Positions 46,016-56,740 of a DNA stretch of 64,000 bases are shown here, one piece after another. The position numbers and the translations under genes are program-made. Within the stretch, counting starts at the first letter, position 1. The number at the start of each line of letters is the position of its first letter. Origin of the DNA: Vitrella brassicaformis. Lineage: Eukaryota > Sar > Vitrellaceae. The stretch lies in NCBI GenBank assembly GCA_001179505.1, contig CDMY01000472.1:2599-66598 (forward strand). Reading direction: 5' to 3'. Below the pieces are notes generated by a model that saw only the letters and a list, made by a program, of their open reading frames with translations, did not search any database and had not been told where the DNA came from.

Positions 46016-46295
46016 GTATGGGTGCTGTTTCCTTCATGTCCTTGTCTGTCTCGCCATGTCTCTGTCTGTGTCTTGTGTTTTCAGCCGCAGTGTATCGCTG
46101 CCTTCATTTTATATCTGTAGCCGTCTTTGTTTATTTCACTTCAGCGGCGTTGGATTTCTTACAGCAAGGAAAGCGACAGGTTAGAAAAGAAGACCGGAGG
46201 GATGGAAAGAGTCCGATGAAACAAACACATTCTCTGCCTCTCTCATTCTCTACTCTATCTCTGTCCGTCAGCTTGCCTTCATCCCTCTGCTATAG
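46016..46295 (+). repeat. Intron-like repeat copy 2 (complete)
   Basis: A 280-bp copy beginning GTATGG after GAGAAG and ending CTGCTATAG. It is collinear with 42131-42409 along its whole length, including the core at 46085, CAGCGGCGTTGGAT, GCGACAGGTT-GAAAAGAAGAC and the pyrimidine-rich 3' third. It is more diverged in the middle. Confidence 0.75.
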
Positions 46296-46420
46296 TCATT
46301 GCCTTTATCCCTCTGCTGGTCGACTACAGCCGAATTCAGCTCATTTGATAAATTCTCAGCTGACACCAGCCCATCAAAGCTCTGACAGGTCCTGTGAGTT
46401 GTTGCCTGCCTTGCCTGCAG

Positions 46421-47778
46421 GTCCCACCTCCATGAGGTCGTCTGGCAGGACTCGGATGTCAGCGACTCAGAGACGAAAAGCCTCAGCGAGTGCGCCCGCC
46501 AAATCAACATACTCCACGGCCTACTGGACAAGTACTGGGAGGAGCTGTCGGACACTGGCGGCAGACCGGACCTTGACCTCATGAGAAGGAAGCACATGTA
46601 CTCTGTCGCCAGTGAGGTGCGCGTACACACAGAGAGAGGGAGGGAGGTGGATGCATCATCCCTCCACGGTGGCATTTGTTTTCTCTTGGTGTGCAGCTGG
46701 AAGTGCAGGTGGCCGAGATCCTCAAACGGCACGAGCAGCACGTCAGGAACAAGCCGACCAGTATCATCAGCCTCCTGACCGTGTTGGTCATCCCGATGCT
46801 GGTCAAGATCGACCCTCTCAACGATGCGGCCGACCCCCTGAACGAGAAGCACTATCCAAAACTAGGAAGGGTGCGTTGAGGGCCCGCAGTGGGGCAATCG
46901 CCTGGCTGTCTATCTGTCTATGTCTGTCTGCCTGTCGGTGCTGTGTTCAGTTGTATCTGCAGATGAGCAGTCAGGACTGGAGGTTCTCGAAGTACGAGGA
47001 GGCGGTGCAGAGGACCCTCGTCTTCCACACTTCACGGCCTGCTCGAGAGGTACTTTGCCGAGCTAGAGGACACTGGCGCCAGACTGGACCACAACACCAT
47101 CGCCACAAAGTACTCTGTCGCCGATGCGGTCCGCGTACACGCAGAGAGAGATGGATACGTCCATGGTGAGTTTTGGTTTCCCTTGCTGTGTGTCGCGCTT
47201 GTATGAGTGCAGCTGGAGGCGGAGATTGCCCTTATCTTCGAGGTACTGGAGAAGCACATCAAGAGCCGGCCGACCAGTGTCATAGGCACCGTCACGGCGC
47301 TGCTGATCCCGGTGCTGGTCAAGATCGACCCTAACAACAAAGCGGCCGACCCCATGAGCGAGGACCACTACCCAAAATACGAGGGGTGCGCTGAGGGGCA
47401 GTGGGGTCAATCGCCAACGACAGACACCGGCCTCTTGGTGTTGTGTTTCAGGCATATTTCTCGCTGCGCGAGGACGAGATGTTCCAAAGGTATGTGGATG
47501 CTGTGGAGACAACTATGCACTTCCAGAAGGTCGGGGTCCCGAACTCGTACATGCTGGCCTTCTTCCGCCACCTGCCCCTGGGCGAGGCGCCCCCTGCGCC
47601 ACAAACAAGAGCCACCAAGTCAAGCGCCGACACAAGGACAAGATGGCCCAGTTGGAGCAGGTCTTCAGGCAAGGACAGGCGCCGACTGCAAGTCATCCAG
47701 CAGACCCTCGCCCGTCTGCAGCTGCCATCTGAAACCACACGCCGGCTGGTCAATTCAACCCCAGGGAGACAGTCCTGA
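46421..47778 (+). CDS. Tandemly duplicated three-exon unit, unknown protein, frameshifted
   Basis: Unit 1: exons 46421-46616 (ending YSVASE), 46697-46870 (LEVQVAEILKRHEQH...VIPMLVKIDPLNDAADPL) and 46951 onward (LYLQMSSQDWRFSKYEEAV). Unit 2: HGLLERYFAELEDTGAR...YSVADA (to 47128), 47213-47389 (LEAEIALIFEVLEKH...LIPVLVKIDPNNKAADPM) and 47452 onward (AYFSLREDEMFQRYVDAVETTMHF). The last exon of unit 1 runs directly into the first exon of unit 2 near 47025-47035, where the frame shifts by one base. This is the expected scar of an unequal-crossover junction. Another one-base mismatch occurs at GAGGGG (about 47385). The paired hydrophobic VxIPMLVKIDP segment may be a buried helix or membrane segment. 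The family is not recognised. The gene is probably partly decayed. Confidence 0.5.
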
Positions 47779-47814
47779 GGCGCCACCCCGGGCGGCTGCA
47801 ATGAGAAGGAGAAG

Positions 47815-47945
47815 GTAAGGGCGAGGAGAGATATGCTTCATCCATGTCCTTGTTTGTTTCGCCATGTCTCTTTCCATTTTTTGTGTCTTCAGCCGCAGTG
47901 TATCGCTGCCTTCATTTTATATCGGTGGGCCCATTTCCGCAGTGT
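47815..47945 (+). repeat. Intron-like repeat copy 3 (5' part)
   Basis: It begins GTAAGG after GGAGAAG, carries CGCCATGTCTCT, TTGTGTCTTCAG and the core at 47893 (CCGCAGTGTATCGCTGCC then TTCATTTTATAT), and diverges after GGTGGGCCCATTTC. A CGCAG acceptor-like end lies at about 47937-47941. Confidence 0.65.
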
Positions 47946-48261
47946 TTCGGACCATCAGAGTCCCACAACAATCCGACAAAGACGTAAGTCATGTTCGATA
48001 GAAGTCAACAAGCACACAAGCCTGATGAACGTGTCCTGCAGCACCAGCAGCACCAGCGCGGCACCCCACCCCACGGCTGCTGTCCTTTTGTCAGTACCTC
48101 GCTGATGGACACCCTGACGTCGCCCTACTGGAGATACAGGACGATGACACCGTCCGCGGCGCAGCCCCGGCCCAAAAACTGATCGCAGCCGACAATGGTG
48201 GGTGGCGTCGAGTCCATCTTACGATACCATTTGCGTGTCTTCGCTGCTTCTGTTGGCGCAG

Positions 48262-48844
48262 CTGCGGCGTCTGCGGCGTGCCTGCAAGATCCTGGGGGTG
48301 TCTGAGTGGGACAACAAGGCCCTGGTACGCCGCGCCTACAAGGAGAAGGCCCTCCAGCACCACCCCGACAAAGGCGGCACCAAGGAGGGCTTCCAGCGGC
48401 TCAAGAGGGCGTACGAGCTGGTGCATGCAGCGGCGCCGGAGCCACCCAAGAGCTGTGAGGAGGGCGAGGCCACGGGTGCGTGCCTCGACAGGCTGGGTGG
48501 TCTCTGCCCAAAGTGCGCCAAGATGTACCAGGTGCGTGCATTGCGTTTGAGAGAAAGTCACGTCTCTCTCACCTGATGTTCGTTTCCGCTGTGTGTGTTG
48601 GGCTCTCGTCAGGCCAAGGCGTTGAGGGAGATGACGTGGGAGGCCGAGGCCAAGGCGCCAGTGGCAGAGGAGGAGGCCCACGCCGCGACCACCCCCGCCG
48701 CCACGGTCAGCAGCCACCCGTCCTTTCACACCGACCAAGGGCCGCCCGTCACCAGCAGAGGGGAGGGGCTCTGGAGCCGCTGGTTTCCAGACTTCTTCTG
48801 CACCTGCTGCGGCTTTCCAAGAGGACGAGTAAGCTGGGGAAGAG
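48262..48844 (+). CDS. J-domain (DnaJ-like) protein exons, copy B
   Basis: Exon 48262-48531 is in phase and encodes CKILGVSEWDNKALVRRAY, KALQHHPDKGG with the essential HPD tripeptide, and FQRLKRAYELV. It then encodes a short Cys-containing tail (SCEEGE...GACLDRLGGLCPKCAKMYQ). J domains stimulate Hsp70 ATPase. The second exon 48613-48844 encodes KALREMTWEAEAKAPVAEEEAHAA and WFPDFFCTCCGF. The first exon carries no obvious ATG, so upstream exons (possibly 47990-48180) must supply the start. It ends at the donor of repeat copy 48845-49056. The block is a segmental duplicate of 44640-45250 but without the two disabling changes. Confidence 0.6.
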
Positions 48845-49056
48845 GTATGGGTGTCGGGAAGATACTGCTTCTTTGACCGATGTCTCTGTCTCTGCTGCCA
48901 TGTCTCTGTGTGCGTTTTGTGTCTTCAGCCGCAGTGTATCGCTGCCTTCATTTTATATCTGTGGACATTTTCATTTCACTTCAGCGTCGCTGATTCCCTA
49001 CAGCAAGGAATGCGACAGGTTAGAAAAAGAAGACAAGTCGATTGTCCGCCACGCAG
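48845..49056 (+). repeat. Intron-like repeat copy 4
   Basis: It begins GTATGGGTGTCGG after GGAAGAG, almost identical to copy 1 (GTATGGATGTCGG) through the core at 48929, TTTCACTTCAGCG and GCGACAGGTTAGAAAAAGAAGAC. It ends at CCACGCAG, where the membrane-protein exon begins, about 70 bp earlier than in copies 1 and 2. Confidence 0.7.
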
Positions 49057-49686
49057 AACATCCAAGGTTTCCTGGCGTCTGGTGCGACCAACCGTGCCCT
49101 CTTCATCTCCCAGACTGTCGCGAGCATCGGGTGGATCTTCTACGCCGCCGCATTCTTCCCTATGGGGGTGAGCGAGGTGCTAATGGATGGATGAATGGCG
49201 GGGCTCGTTGTGATTTTGCCGTAATGGCGTCAGCTCAACAACACCGAGGGTCCTGGGATGGTGTTCGGGTGGATCATTGCCTCGTCCTACAAACTCGCCG
49301 GTGACGAAATGACACAGAGTGACGGGCAGGCCAGGGGGCTCCCCACGTCTCGTGTCTTGTGTTGTGTTGTGTTGTGTCTTCAGCGGTGTGTTCCTGCCGA
49401 CGACCGCCCCCAGCTTCTGGGTGCACCTGGCCATGATGGTCTTCTACGGCCTGGGGCTCTTCGTCGCCACCATCTGGGCATTCATGTTCGAACCCACCAT
49501 CCACTGGGTCGGTTGGTGGGGGGCCTTACACGCAAAGACCACACAGAGTTCGGGATACACACGACTGACTTTCTCGTGTGATGCGTGTTCTCCTCGCAGG
49601 AGGGGGCTCCGGGGATGTATGCGGAGAGCTACGAGTTGGCCCCCGCCCTCGCACCCAAGCCCGTCATGGCCACCACCATGTCGTGA
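49057..49686 (+). CDS. Small multi-pass membrane protein (partial model)
   Basis: Exons 49057-49167 (NIQGFLASGATNRALFISQTV..., with TM1 IGWIFYAAAFF), 49234-49300 (LNNTEGPGMVFGWIIASSYKLA), 49384-49507 (TTAPSFWVHLAMMVFYGLGLFVATIWAFMF, TM) and 49600-49686 (EGAPGMYAESYEL..., TGA). About three transmembrane helices. The junction between exons 2 and 3 is off by one base with the best splice sites. No ATG was found for exon 1, which follows repeat copy 4 directly; it may be joined to upstream exons. I do not recognise the family. Confidence 0.5.
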
Positions 49687-50011
49687 GCAACCCGCCGCAA
49701 CAATACAACACGACACTAGCACACATTGGATAGGGGGCACGTAGGCAGGCAGGGGCGGGAGGGAGGGAACAGCGGGCGCCGGCGTATCAGACATACGGAG
49801 TTTTAATAACGGGGGATGTTTTTTAGAGGGGTTCGGCGCTGGACTTTTCGTTGCGGACACCACACACTCTCACGTCCATTGTTTATATCACACCACCACA
49901 TCCACACGTTCATGGAATGTCCGTGTCTCGACTCGATCTGTTTTCCCATCAAGTGACGGCAGCCTTGGCGGCTCACAATTACGCCAACCCATGAATGCAC
50001 CTCTCTGTCTG
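49687..50011. other. Short region between convergent genes
   Basis: 325 bp between the stops of the membrane-protein gene and the SAM carrier gene, presumably both 3' UTRs. GGCGGGAGGGAGGG lies near 49755. Nothing else is visible. Confidence 0.5.
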
Positions 50012-51572
50012 TTAGCTGGTCGGCTCCAGGCACTTGCGCTCTTGACACGCCCTCTCGGCCGGCTCATACTGGCCCAGCTCGAGCGACCGGAAGAGGGCGT
50101 CTTTGGCGAACTCATATGCGCCGAACATGAGGAAGCCGCCAATGCCGATCCACAGGACGCGCGGCACCACGCCCTTCATGAGATGGAATACGGCCTCCTC
50201 CTGGACGATCTTGACCATCGCATCACACACACCCTTGTACTGAAAGTGACACGCGCACATGCACACACACAGGGTGGTTGTCGAGGGTTGAGATGGCCGG
50301 CTGGCTGGGTGGCTGACCGACCTTGATCTTGCCTCCTTGTGTCGTGATTGACTGTGTCATGATTCTCGTCTTGCACACGTCCAGGGGCGTCGTGGCCGCC
50401 CCTGCTATCGCGCCTACAACCACACACACAACAGGCTTTCTGTGTCTGAGTGTGCGTGTGTGTGTGTGCGTGTGTGCGTGTGTGTGGCGACCTGCCAGCG
50501 CCCCGCAGACAGCCGATTGCATTGGCGAGAGCGTGTAGATCTCATTCGTGTACGACGGCCGATCCCGCATCTTTGAGATCTCATAGTGATACTTCAGCTT
50601 CTCCCTTCAACCACACACCACAGAGACCAAGCGAACCCTTTCCCATTTGAGTGCACTCGTGTGTGTGTGTGTGTCGCACCGGCCCACCCGCTCGCCCACC
50701 CACCAGATTGCGAACTCGAAGGCGTCGAAGGGCACCTCTCTGGCAAGCTGCGCTCCATACCCCCTGAGCGACGTAGATCCGCGACACGGCGGCGCGTGTT
50801 GACAGGGGGCGGTGCACGCTGCACTGCATCTGCTGCTTGACCACCGCAAAAGGCACCCAGATAACACACGCGACCACCTGAGCGGCCGATGCCGCCAGGA
50901 GATGGACCACAAAAGGCGGCAGCACACCTTACTTGAGGGACATACAGCACAACCAAGGGCAGCGACCAATCCCATTGTGATCAGCACTTTCTTACTGCTT
51001 CGTTTGAGAGTGCGTTTGGTCCACTCATAGGTGGCCCAGAAAGCAGCCGTGCCGGGGAAGCTGCCGAGCAGTGTTGGCGTCAGGCCTGCATCAGCAGCAA
51101 ATCACGCACCCACCCACTAGTTTCGGCTCCGAGCTACTACCTGTACAGAGCGTGCGGATCGCCCGGAGGCCGCCCCTCGTCAGAAGACTGCCCTTGGTCA
51201 CTGTGGTCATCAGCCCGCGGCTGGTCCAATTCACCAAGTGCAAAATGCTGTGTCGGCAGCCGGGCCTGCCTGAGCGTCTTGTAGTGGTCCAGGGGATACA
51301 GCACCTGCCGTGAGAAAATCAACGAATCAATGACAACGCAGAGATCACAGCAAAGATCTGTGAGTCGGCCATGCATCTGTCCATCTGTCTATCTTTTCAT
51401 CTCTCACTGCATCTGCAGCCATGCCGGAGAGGCCGCCAGCTGCAAGAATCGCTGCACACAGTCACACAGCCACACAGTGCATCGCTGCGAAGGATCACAT
51501 ACTCCACGCCTGCCTTGGACCTTCGCCGCGCTGCGAGCTGTGCGAGCTTTCGAGCTTGTTTGTTTCTCGCAT
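50012..51572 (-). CDS. SLC25A26-like: Mitochondrial S-adenosylmethionine carrier-like protein; two 1-nt frameshifts
   Basis: The family exchanges cytosolic SAM for S-adenosylhomocysteine across the inner mitochondrial membrane. Exons in order: 51521-51572, 51408-51451, 51141-51304, 50996-51085, 50704-50927, 50492-50604, 50322-50413, 50012-50239, TAA; about 334 residues. Three carrier signatures are visible: PLDHYKT (with GGLSGMAADAVLYPLD before it), PFAVVKQQMQ and PLDVCKTRI. The last two, with REVPFDAFEFAIWEKLK and PRVLWIGIGGFLMFGAYE, are the SAM-carrier pattern. Two exons are each one base too long for the frame: 51141-51304 (between RQARLP and LMTTVTKGS) and 50704-50927 (a five-base C run on +, around 50760-50764; four would keep YVAQ-GYGAQLAREV in frame). 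All other phases agree. These are more likely sequence errors than real decay, because the conserved segments on both sides are undamaged, but a recent pseudogene is possible. Confidence 0.82.
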
Positions 51573-52121
51573 TTCCCTTTTTGTAGAGGCGGCTGTGAAG
51601 CGACTGACCAGAGCGGATGCTCCCTTTTCAGCCTCTCTTTCGATTCGCATGCACAGCTGTCAGTGACTGTTGCGTCGTTGTGGGAGGCTGCTGAAGGAGC
51701 TGACACACCCGGCCCGCTCGATTCAGCTACCCCAGTGAGTGACCAACTGTTCAGGCACATGAAAGGCTGCATGTGATTGTGTGTTCAGGTCTGCTTTGCC
51801 CACGGACGCAATACGGCGGGCGTTTCATTCATTCATTCACTGCCGGTGAGGCAACGCAGACAGCACCGCACAGTGACCGTCAGTGAGCGTCACACAGACG
51901 GCAGTGCCACCCACCGTCGCTCTGATGTGTTTGCCTGTTTGTGTTCCATTCAGGTACCTTCCTGCCTGCCATTGCGGGGAGCTGAATCATCTGCTCGAGT
52001 CAATCGCAGTATCATCCATCGCTGACTCGGTGAGTGATGACCGACCCGCCGGCACACACGAGCGGCGGGCCTGAAGTTGTCTGTGCCCTGGTGTGATTTC
52101 GTCAGCTAACAGTGAACCGAC
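51573..52121. promoter_or_regulatory. Divergent region between SAM carrier and ankyrin gene
   Basis: 549 bp between head-to-head starts. It contains ATTCATTC repeats at 51828-51839. GAGCTTTCGAGCTT and TGCGAGCTG lie just inside the carrier's first exon (51536-51560). No other gene seen. Confidence 0.35.
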
Positions 52122-54003
52122 ATGTCGGAGCAGCTTCGTTTCCTACCTCTGTGGAATTATCATCTCGGCGACGGTTATGACGACCGTTGGGAGAACACAG
52201 GTACGCACGCCAGACAAGCGAGAGGGGGTGCGATGAGACACCCACAGACACTCATTTACTCTCTGTGTGCGTCGTGTGGTGGTTGTGTTGTGCTGTGCTG
52301 CAGGCGTGGCTATCGTCCCTTTGACGGCCGCTTCGGTTCAGGTGCCGATGCTGGCTTTGGGCGCCGAAGACATTGAGGCTCGATTCCTCCGGGGCACCAG
52401 CGAGGCCACCAAGGACCTGGCAGTGGGCGTCATCGGCCGCACCCTCACCAGCCCACACGACGCGACCGCACTCATTCGGCAGCATGGAGCCGACCCCAAG
52501 ATCGCGCCTCGGCTGCGGGAGAAGGGCAGCAGGGAGGAACGCAGCAACAGTGATGGGTTCGGCTACTCGCTCCTGAGTCTGGCCATCGACAACAAGTCGG
52601 ACAACACCGTCGGAGCCATCTCAGCAGATGGGGTGCTGACACGGAGTGTGGCCCTGCCCCAGTGGCCCGACGGGCTGCAGGAAGGCATCCTCACCGCGCT
52701 CATCGACGGAGGCGCTGACCCCACCGCACTCAAACCCCTTCAAGTGGCGATCAGCTTTGCCAACGAGGCGGCCTTCGATCTGCTCATGGCGCGTCACGAC
52801 CTATCCGGAACTGACCTGCGCGGGTCGTGGTTGATGGGGCTGCCCAGGCCGCTGTCTCCGATCGCCGCCCACCAACGCCCCCCGCCCACCCACTTTCTGA
52901 AGGTGCTCATGTCCATGTATCAGCGACTCATCCAACGAGACCCCACCCTCGCCACCGCCACCGAACCTTTTCGCGATGACGTACGCGATGGCTTCAACCT
53001 CGTGCACAGAGCTGCCGAAGTTGCGAAGGGCCTCTATCCCCAGTGGTTCATGGACAGCTACCTGGACCTCATCGTGGCGAACGGGGCCGACACGATGGCA
53101 GAGACCCCCCGTCTCGGAGAGACGCCGCTGGACTTGGCGGCAGAAGAGGGCTCTCCAGAGGTGGCCGACTACCTCTGCCGCAAGCTGCCCGCTGACCAGA
53201 TCGACAGACGGGAGGCCCGCGACACACCCCTCGGCAAGGCTGCATCGTGTCTCGATTGGCGCACCCGGACGGTTCAGGACCCCTCCATCCTCGAGTGCAT
53301 CAAGGAGATTTACGATGCCCCCATTCCCAGATACAAGATGACCATCCGTGCGCTGCTGCGGGCGGGGGCCGACATCAACAGCATCCACACCTCCTACGAC
53401 ACGGAGAGAGACCGCTATTGCCGCCAGCTGGTGCTGATCGAGCACGCGACAGTGCTCAACGAGCTGCCGGGTGCCGTCATGTCGGCCGTCAACGCTGCAC
53501 TCTCCCCCCATCGCTCACTTGCGGCCCTCCTGACCCCCCGGCTGGCCGTCGGCCCCCACGAGGCGCCCATCTTCGGCTGGCGGATCGCATCTTACCTCTT
53601 CGACATGGCTGCCGCCCGGGAGGCCATCAGTGAGGCGATCGGTGTGCGGCACAGCGTCCTGGCCCGACGTGTGCGTGCGGCTGTCGAGCACTTCGTCCGT
53701 TCGGCAGTGCTCAGGGCCATCAGCAACAGGGAGGTGGTGGGCCGCAAGGAGACTGTGGGCGGCGTGGTGGTGCGGGTGCCGCTGCAGTGCTTCGCCATTG
53801 CCGATGGGGCCGGCCGTCTGGGGCTGCGTGAGGTGGTGCACAAGGCGCGGCTGGACGAGGCGGCACTGCATGGTGTGGAGGGCGTGGCCAAGGGCTTCAA
53901 CGAGCACCTGGGCGATGACGAGTGCCAATTTGCGTGGCGGCAGCTGGGCTGGCGTGTCGAGGGCAGCAGTGGGGGGGAGCTACTATCGCTGGGGATCACC
54001 TGA
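52122..54003 (+). CDS. Ankyrin-repeat protein (2 exons)
   Basis: Exon 1 52122-52200 (MSEQLRFLPLWNYHLGDGYDDRW...) and exon 2 52304-54003, phase 1, 592 residues, TGA. Degenerate ankyrin units include LLSLAIDNK, ALIDGGADPTALKPLQVAI, LIVANGADT...GETPLDLAAEEGSPEVADYL and MTIRALLRAGADINSIH. The spacing between units is irregular, with insertions. The C-terminal 150 residues (RRVRAAVEHFVRSAVLRAISNREV and onward) are helical and not ankyrin; a related RMRRAIVRGHVDTF segment occurs in the ankyrin gene at 55.4 kb, so the two belong to one lineage-specific family. The function is probably protein binding; no catalytic domain is present. Confidence 0.78.
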
Positions 54004-54959
54004 CTGAGAGGGGAGAGGGAGTGATGCGTCGGTTGACGCCCGACACACAAGAGCGAACACAGTCGATACTGCTGATGGATGAGAAATGACTGTTTTTGGC
54101 TGGCTCGTCTCCTTGCTCCCCTTTGCATTGCGTTGCCTGAGGGGCGAGGGAGGCATTTGGCAAACTCGGTTTTTGTCTGCATCGTGTGATTGAGTGGGCG
54201 TGTCGGGTGTCCGTGTGTTGCGGTTTGCTGGCTTGGGTGCAGCGAGGATGATCTCGGGTGGTGGCATGGCTGCTTTGTGTGCACTTTGTGCTGCTTCCTT
54301 AAGCCCGTTGGAACACAACCGCACGTCTGAAGGCCGGCTCATTGCAAAGGTGTGTGCCTTGCGGACATCTTGCATGCTTGCCCCTCTCTTTGGTGTGTGC
54401 ACTGACTACTTAGATACGTGACCACGATGACGCTGACGCATCAATTGTTCCATCCTGGCCATGGCGTTACATGCATTGTGACTGATCGATCGACAACAAG
54501 CATCAAACGATTTCACACGCACTGAGGCCATGAACGGTGGGTCACGCGCGAGGCCTGGACTTCTCTACGCAAGCACCCGCTCATACATTCCCATGCACCC
54601 ACACATAGCCCCACACGCGAAAAGACAGAATCCCAAATGCGTGCATACAAGAGCTCGTGAGGCAGGCGGTGAGGCGAGGCACGTGAGTGTAGTTCTGTCT
54701 GTCTGTCCTGCAGCGTCGCTACGCTAGTTACATTGACAAACACACCTCTTCAGGCAGCACTGTACACCTACGGAGGACAGACAGAACTGACTGAAGTGAC
54801 AAGCACACAAGGGACTCACTCGTCGGTCAAATGAGCTCGATGACCAGTACACGTGCACGGTCGTTCAGCAATGCAGACACATGTGTCCACAACACGTCTA
54901 TGTGCCCGTACACACATACATCTTTGATACACACAGACATGAGAAAGCCATAACACGTC
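54004..54959. other. Intergenic, no gene seen
   Basis: About 950 bp of mostly unique DNA with CACACA-type runs near 54880-54920. Short open frames lack any signal. Confidence 0.45.
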
Positions 54960-55250
54960 ATGCCACCGTTCACAGACCCAGGATCACACCCGGATGGGCG
55001 GCGACGCGAATCATGCCCCCTCGTTGTGAATCTTGACAGCGATTCCCTCAGTCTCTCTGATATGGCCGGTCGTCAAGAGCAGCCACTGAGCCGACAGACG
55101 GAGCGCGACTCGCCGGTGCCCTCACCCCCCACCTTCAATGTCGAAGGCCAACACGTCTTCCATAGGATTGGCAATTTGCCACTGTGACTGATTTGGACTT
55201 CTCTCCGCATACGCACAAACGGATGAGTCGATTTGCTTTCTGCTGAGCCC

Positions 55251-56740
55251 AGGGCACCGCAGACGTCATTGATTACCCTCTGGAGGCCTCAGAATCAGCA
55301 AAGGGCCTCATCTTCCCCGGCGCCATTGGCGAGCTCAGATCGCTGCCGTCCTCCTCCTCCCGCTGCCTCGTCTGTCCGCGAGATGGCCTCTGTATCGAGA
55401 CGTCCCCCCTGGGGTTTGCTGCTGTTGGGGCTAGTTTCGTCGTGACGGTGATTCAGATGAGCGATTTGGACGAGCTATCGTGTGCAGTGGTCCTGCGGAA
55501 CGTCACCATGGTGCGCTTGCTGCTCAACAAGTACGGCGTAGACCCCAATAAGCTTATACGCGGGATGACGGACGGAGTCACGGCTCTTCACGTGGCGGCA
55601 GCGCGAGGCAGCCTCGATGTGGCAACGGCGCTGATTGATCGTGGTGCTAACGTCGACCGGCTGTCAGATCACCGAATATCGCCCTTGTGCGTGGCCGTCA
55701 TGGTCAGCGACGGCGCCATGGCCGCATTGCTGTTAAGGGCTGGCGCTGACGCGGAGCTGCCGTGCCTGAATCCCGAGGGAAGCTTAGCTGATTCGAGTAA
55801 GGATGGCCTCTACATGAAGACACCGCTCCTGATTGCAGCAAAGTACGGCAAGCACAAGGCCATCGAGGCGCTATTGGAGCATGGAGCCAACGTGGAAGCT
55901 ACCGACCCACGAGGCTTCACGGCCCTTCACTTTGCCGCCAGACAGAAGGACTTCTTTCACACTCGTCTGCTGAGCACTCGTCGGCATGCAGCGGTCGCCT
56001 CGCTCGTTCTCCGTCACGGTTTCCCTATGCTTGACGCGACTCAACAGAAGGGCTGGTCTGCCTTCGATCTCGCTTGCCGCGGGGCTCTCTTCACGACCGC
56101 CAGACAGATGATCGAGCTCGGCGCGGCCGGCGGCCGTTATGCTCCCCTGCTCAAGCTACCGGTTGCTGTGTTCAAACGATCTCTCCTCGGGTTGGGTTTC
56201 ATCAAGCTGTTGGAGACTGGGCATGCTGTTCGGCAGACCGTCGCTGAGAGGATGCGTCGCGCCATAGTCCGTGGACACGTAGATACGTTTGTGGCCTTCG
56301 AGGTGAATGCGACCTGGCCATCAACTATCCTCATGGAGATGCACTTGAGCTCGTTCTCGATACAGAAATCCTACCGCTATGGGGTGACAGGAGGAACTTT
56401 CAAGCCAGATGTGGAACCTACAGCAAGGGAGGCCACCAACACTCTCAGGAGTCTGAGTGTCGTAGAAGGCGGCTCGCCTGAAGTGTCGCTCGTCAAGTGG
56501 TGGCTGTATATTGCGATCCTGGGCGGTATGTGTGGCTGTGTGGCCGTCGGGGTGGGGCGTGGGCAGTGCACGGCCGAAGACAGCCGACTCGACGGCTCAG
56601 CAGCGGCACGGCAGGCGCCAGATGGGACGGCGAGGGCGATGCGCGGCCAAGAGAGGCACCGTCCCACCCCAGGCGCACGAGCAGATGTCGGCGAGAGCTA
56701 TTGTTCAGCTCAAGAGGGACCTACAGGAGGGCACAGATAA
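55251..56740 (+). CDS. Ankyrin-repeat protein with C-terminal membrane segment
   Basis: The open frame begins after a plausible acceptor at 55250 (GAGCCCAG) and reads GTADVIDYPLEASESAKG... into MSDLDELSCAVVLRNV. A downstream start at 55442 or 55457 is the minimal model, and an upstream exon in 54960-55187 is possible but its phase does not match. Four ankyrin units are clear: VTALHVAAARGSLDVATALIDRGANVDR, ISPLCVAVMVSDGAMAALLLRAGADAE, TPLLIAAKYGKHKAIEALLEHGANVEA and FTALHFAARQK.... A single hydrophobic segment (WWLYIAILGGMCGCVAVGVG) follows near 56500-56560. A GTATGT donor at 56526 may start an intron, so the last 60 codons to TAA at 56740 are uncertain. The next gene could instead be its 3' continuation. 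Confidence 0.68.

Noticed and set aside
52801-53511. 236-codon minus-strand open frame
   Set aside because: It is the antisense shadow of the ankyrin gene, caused by GC-rich codon bias.
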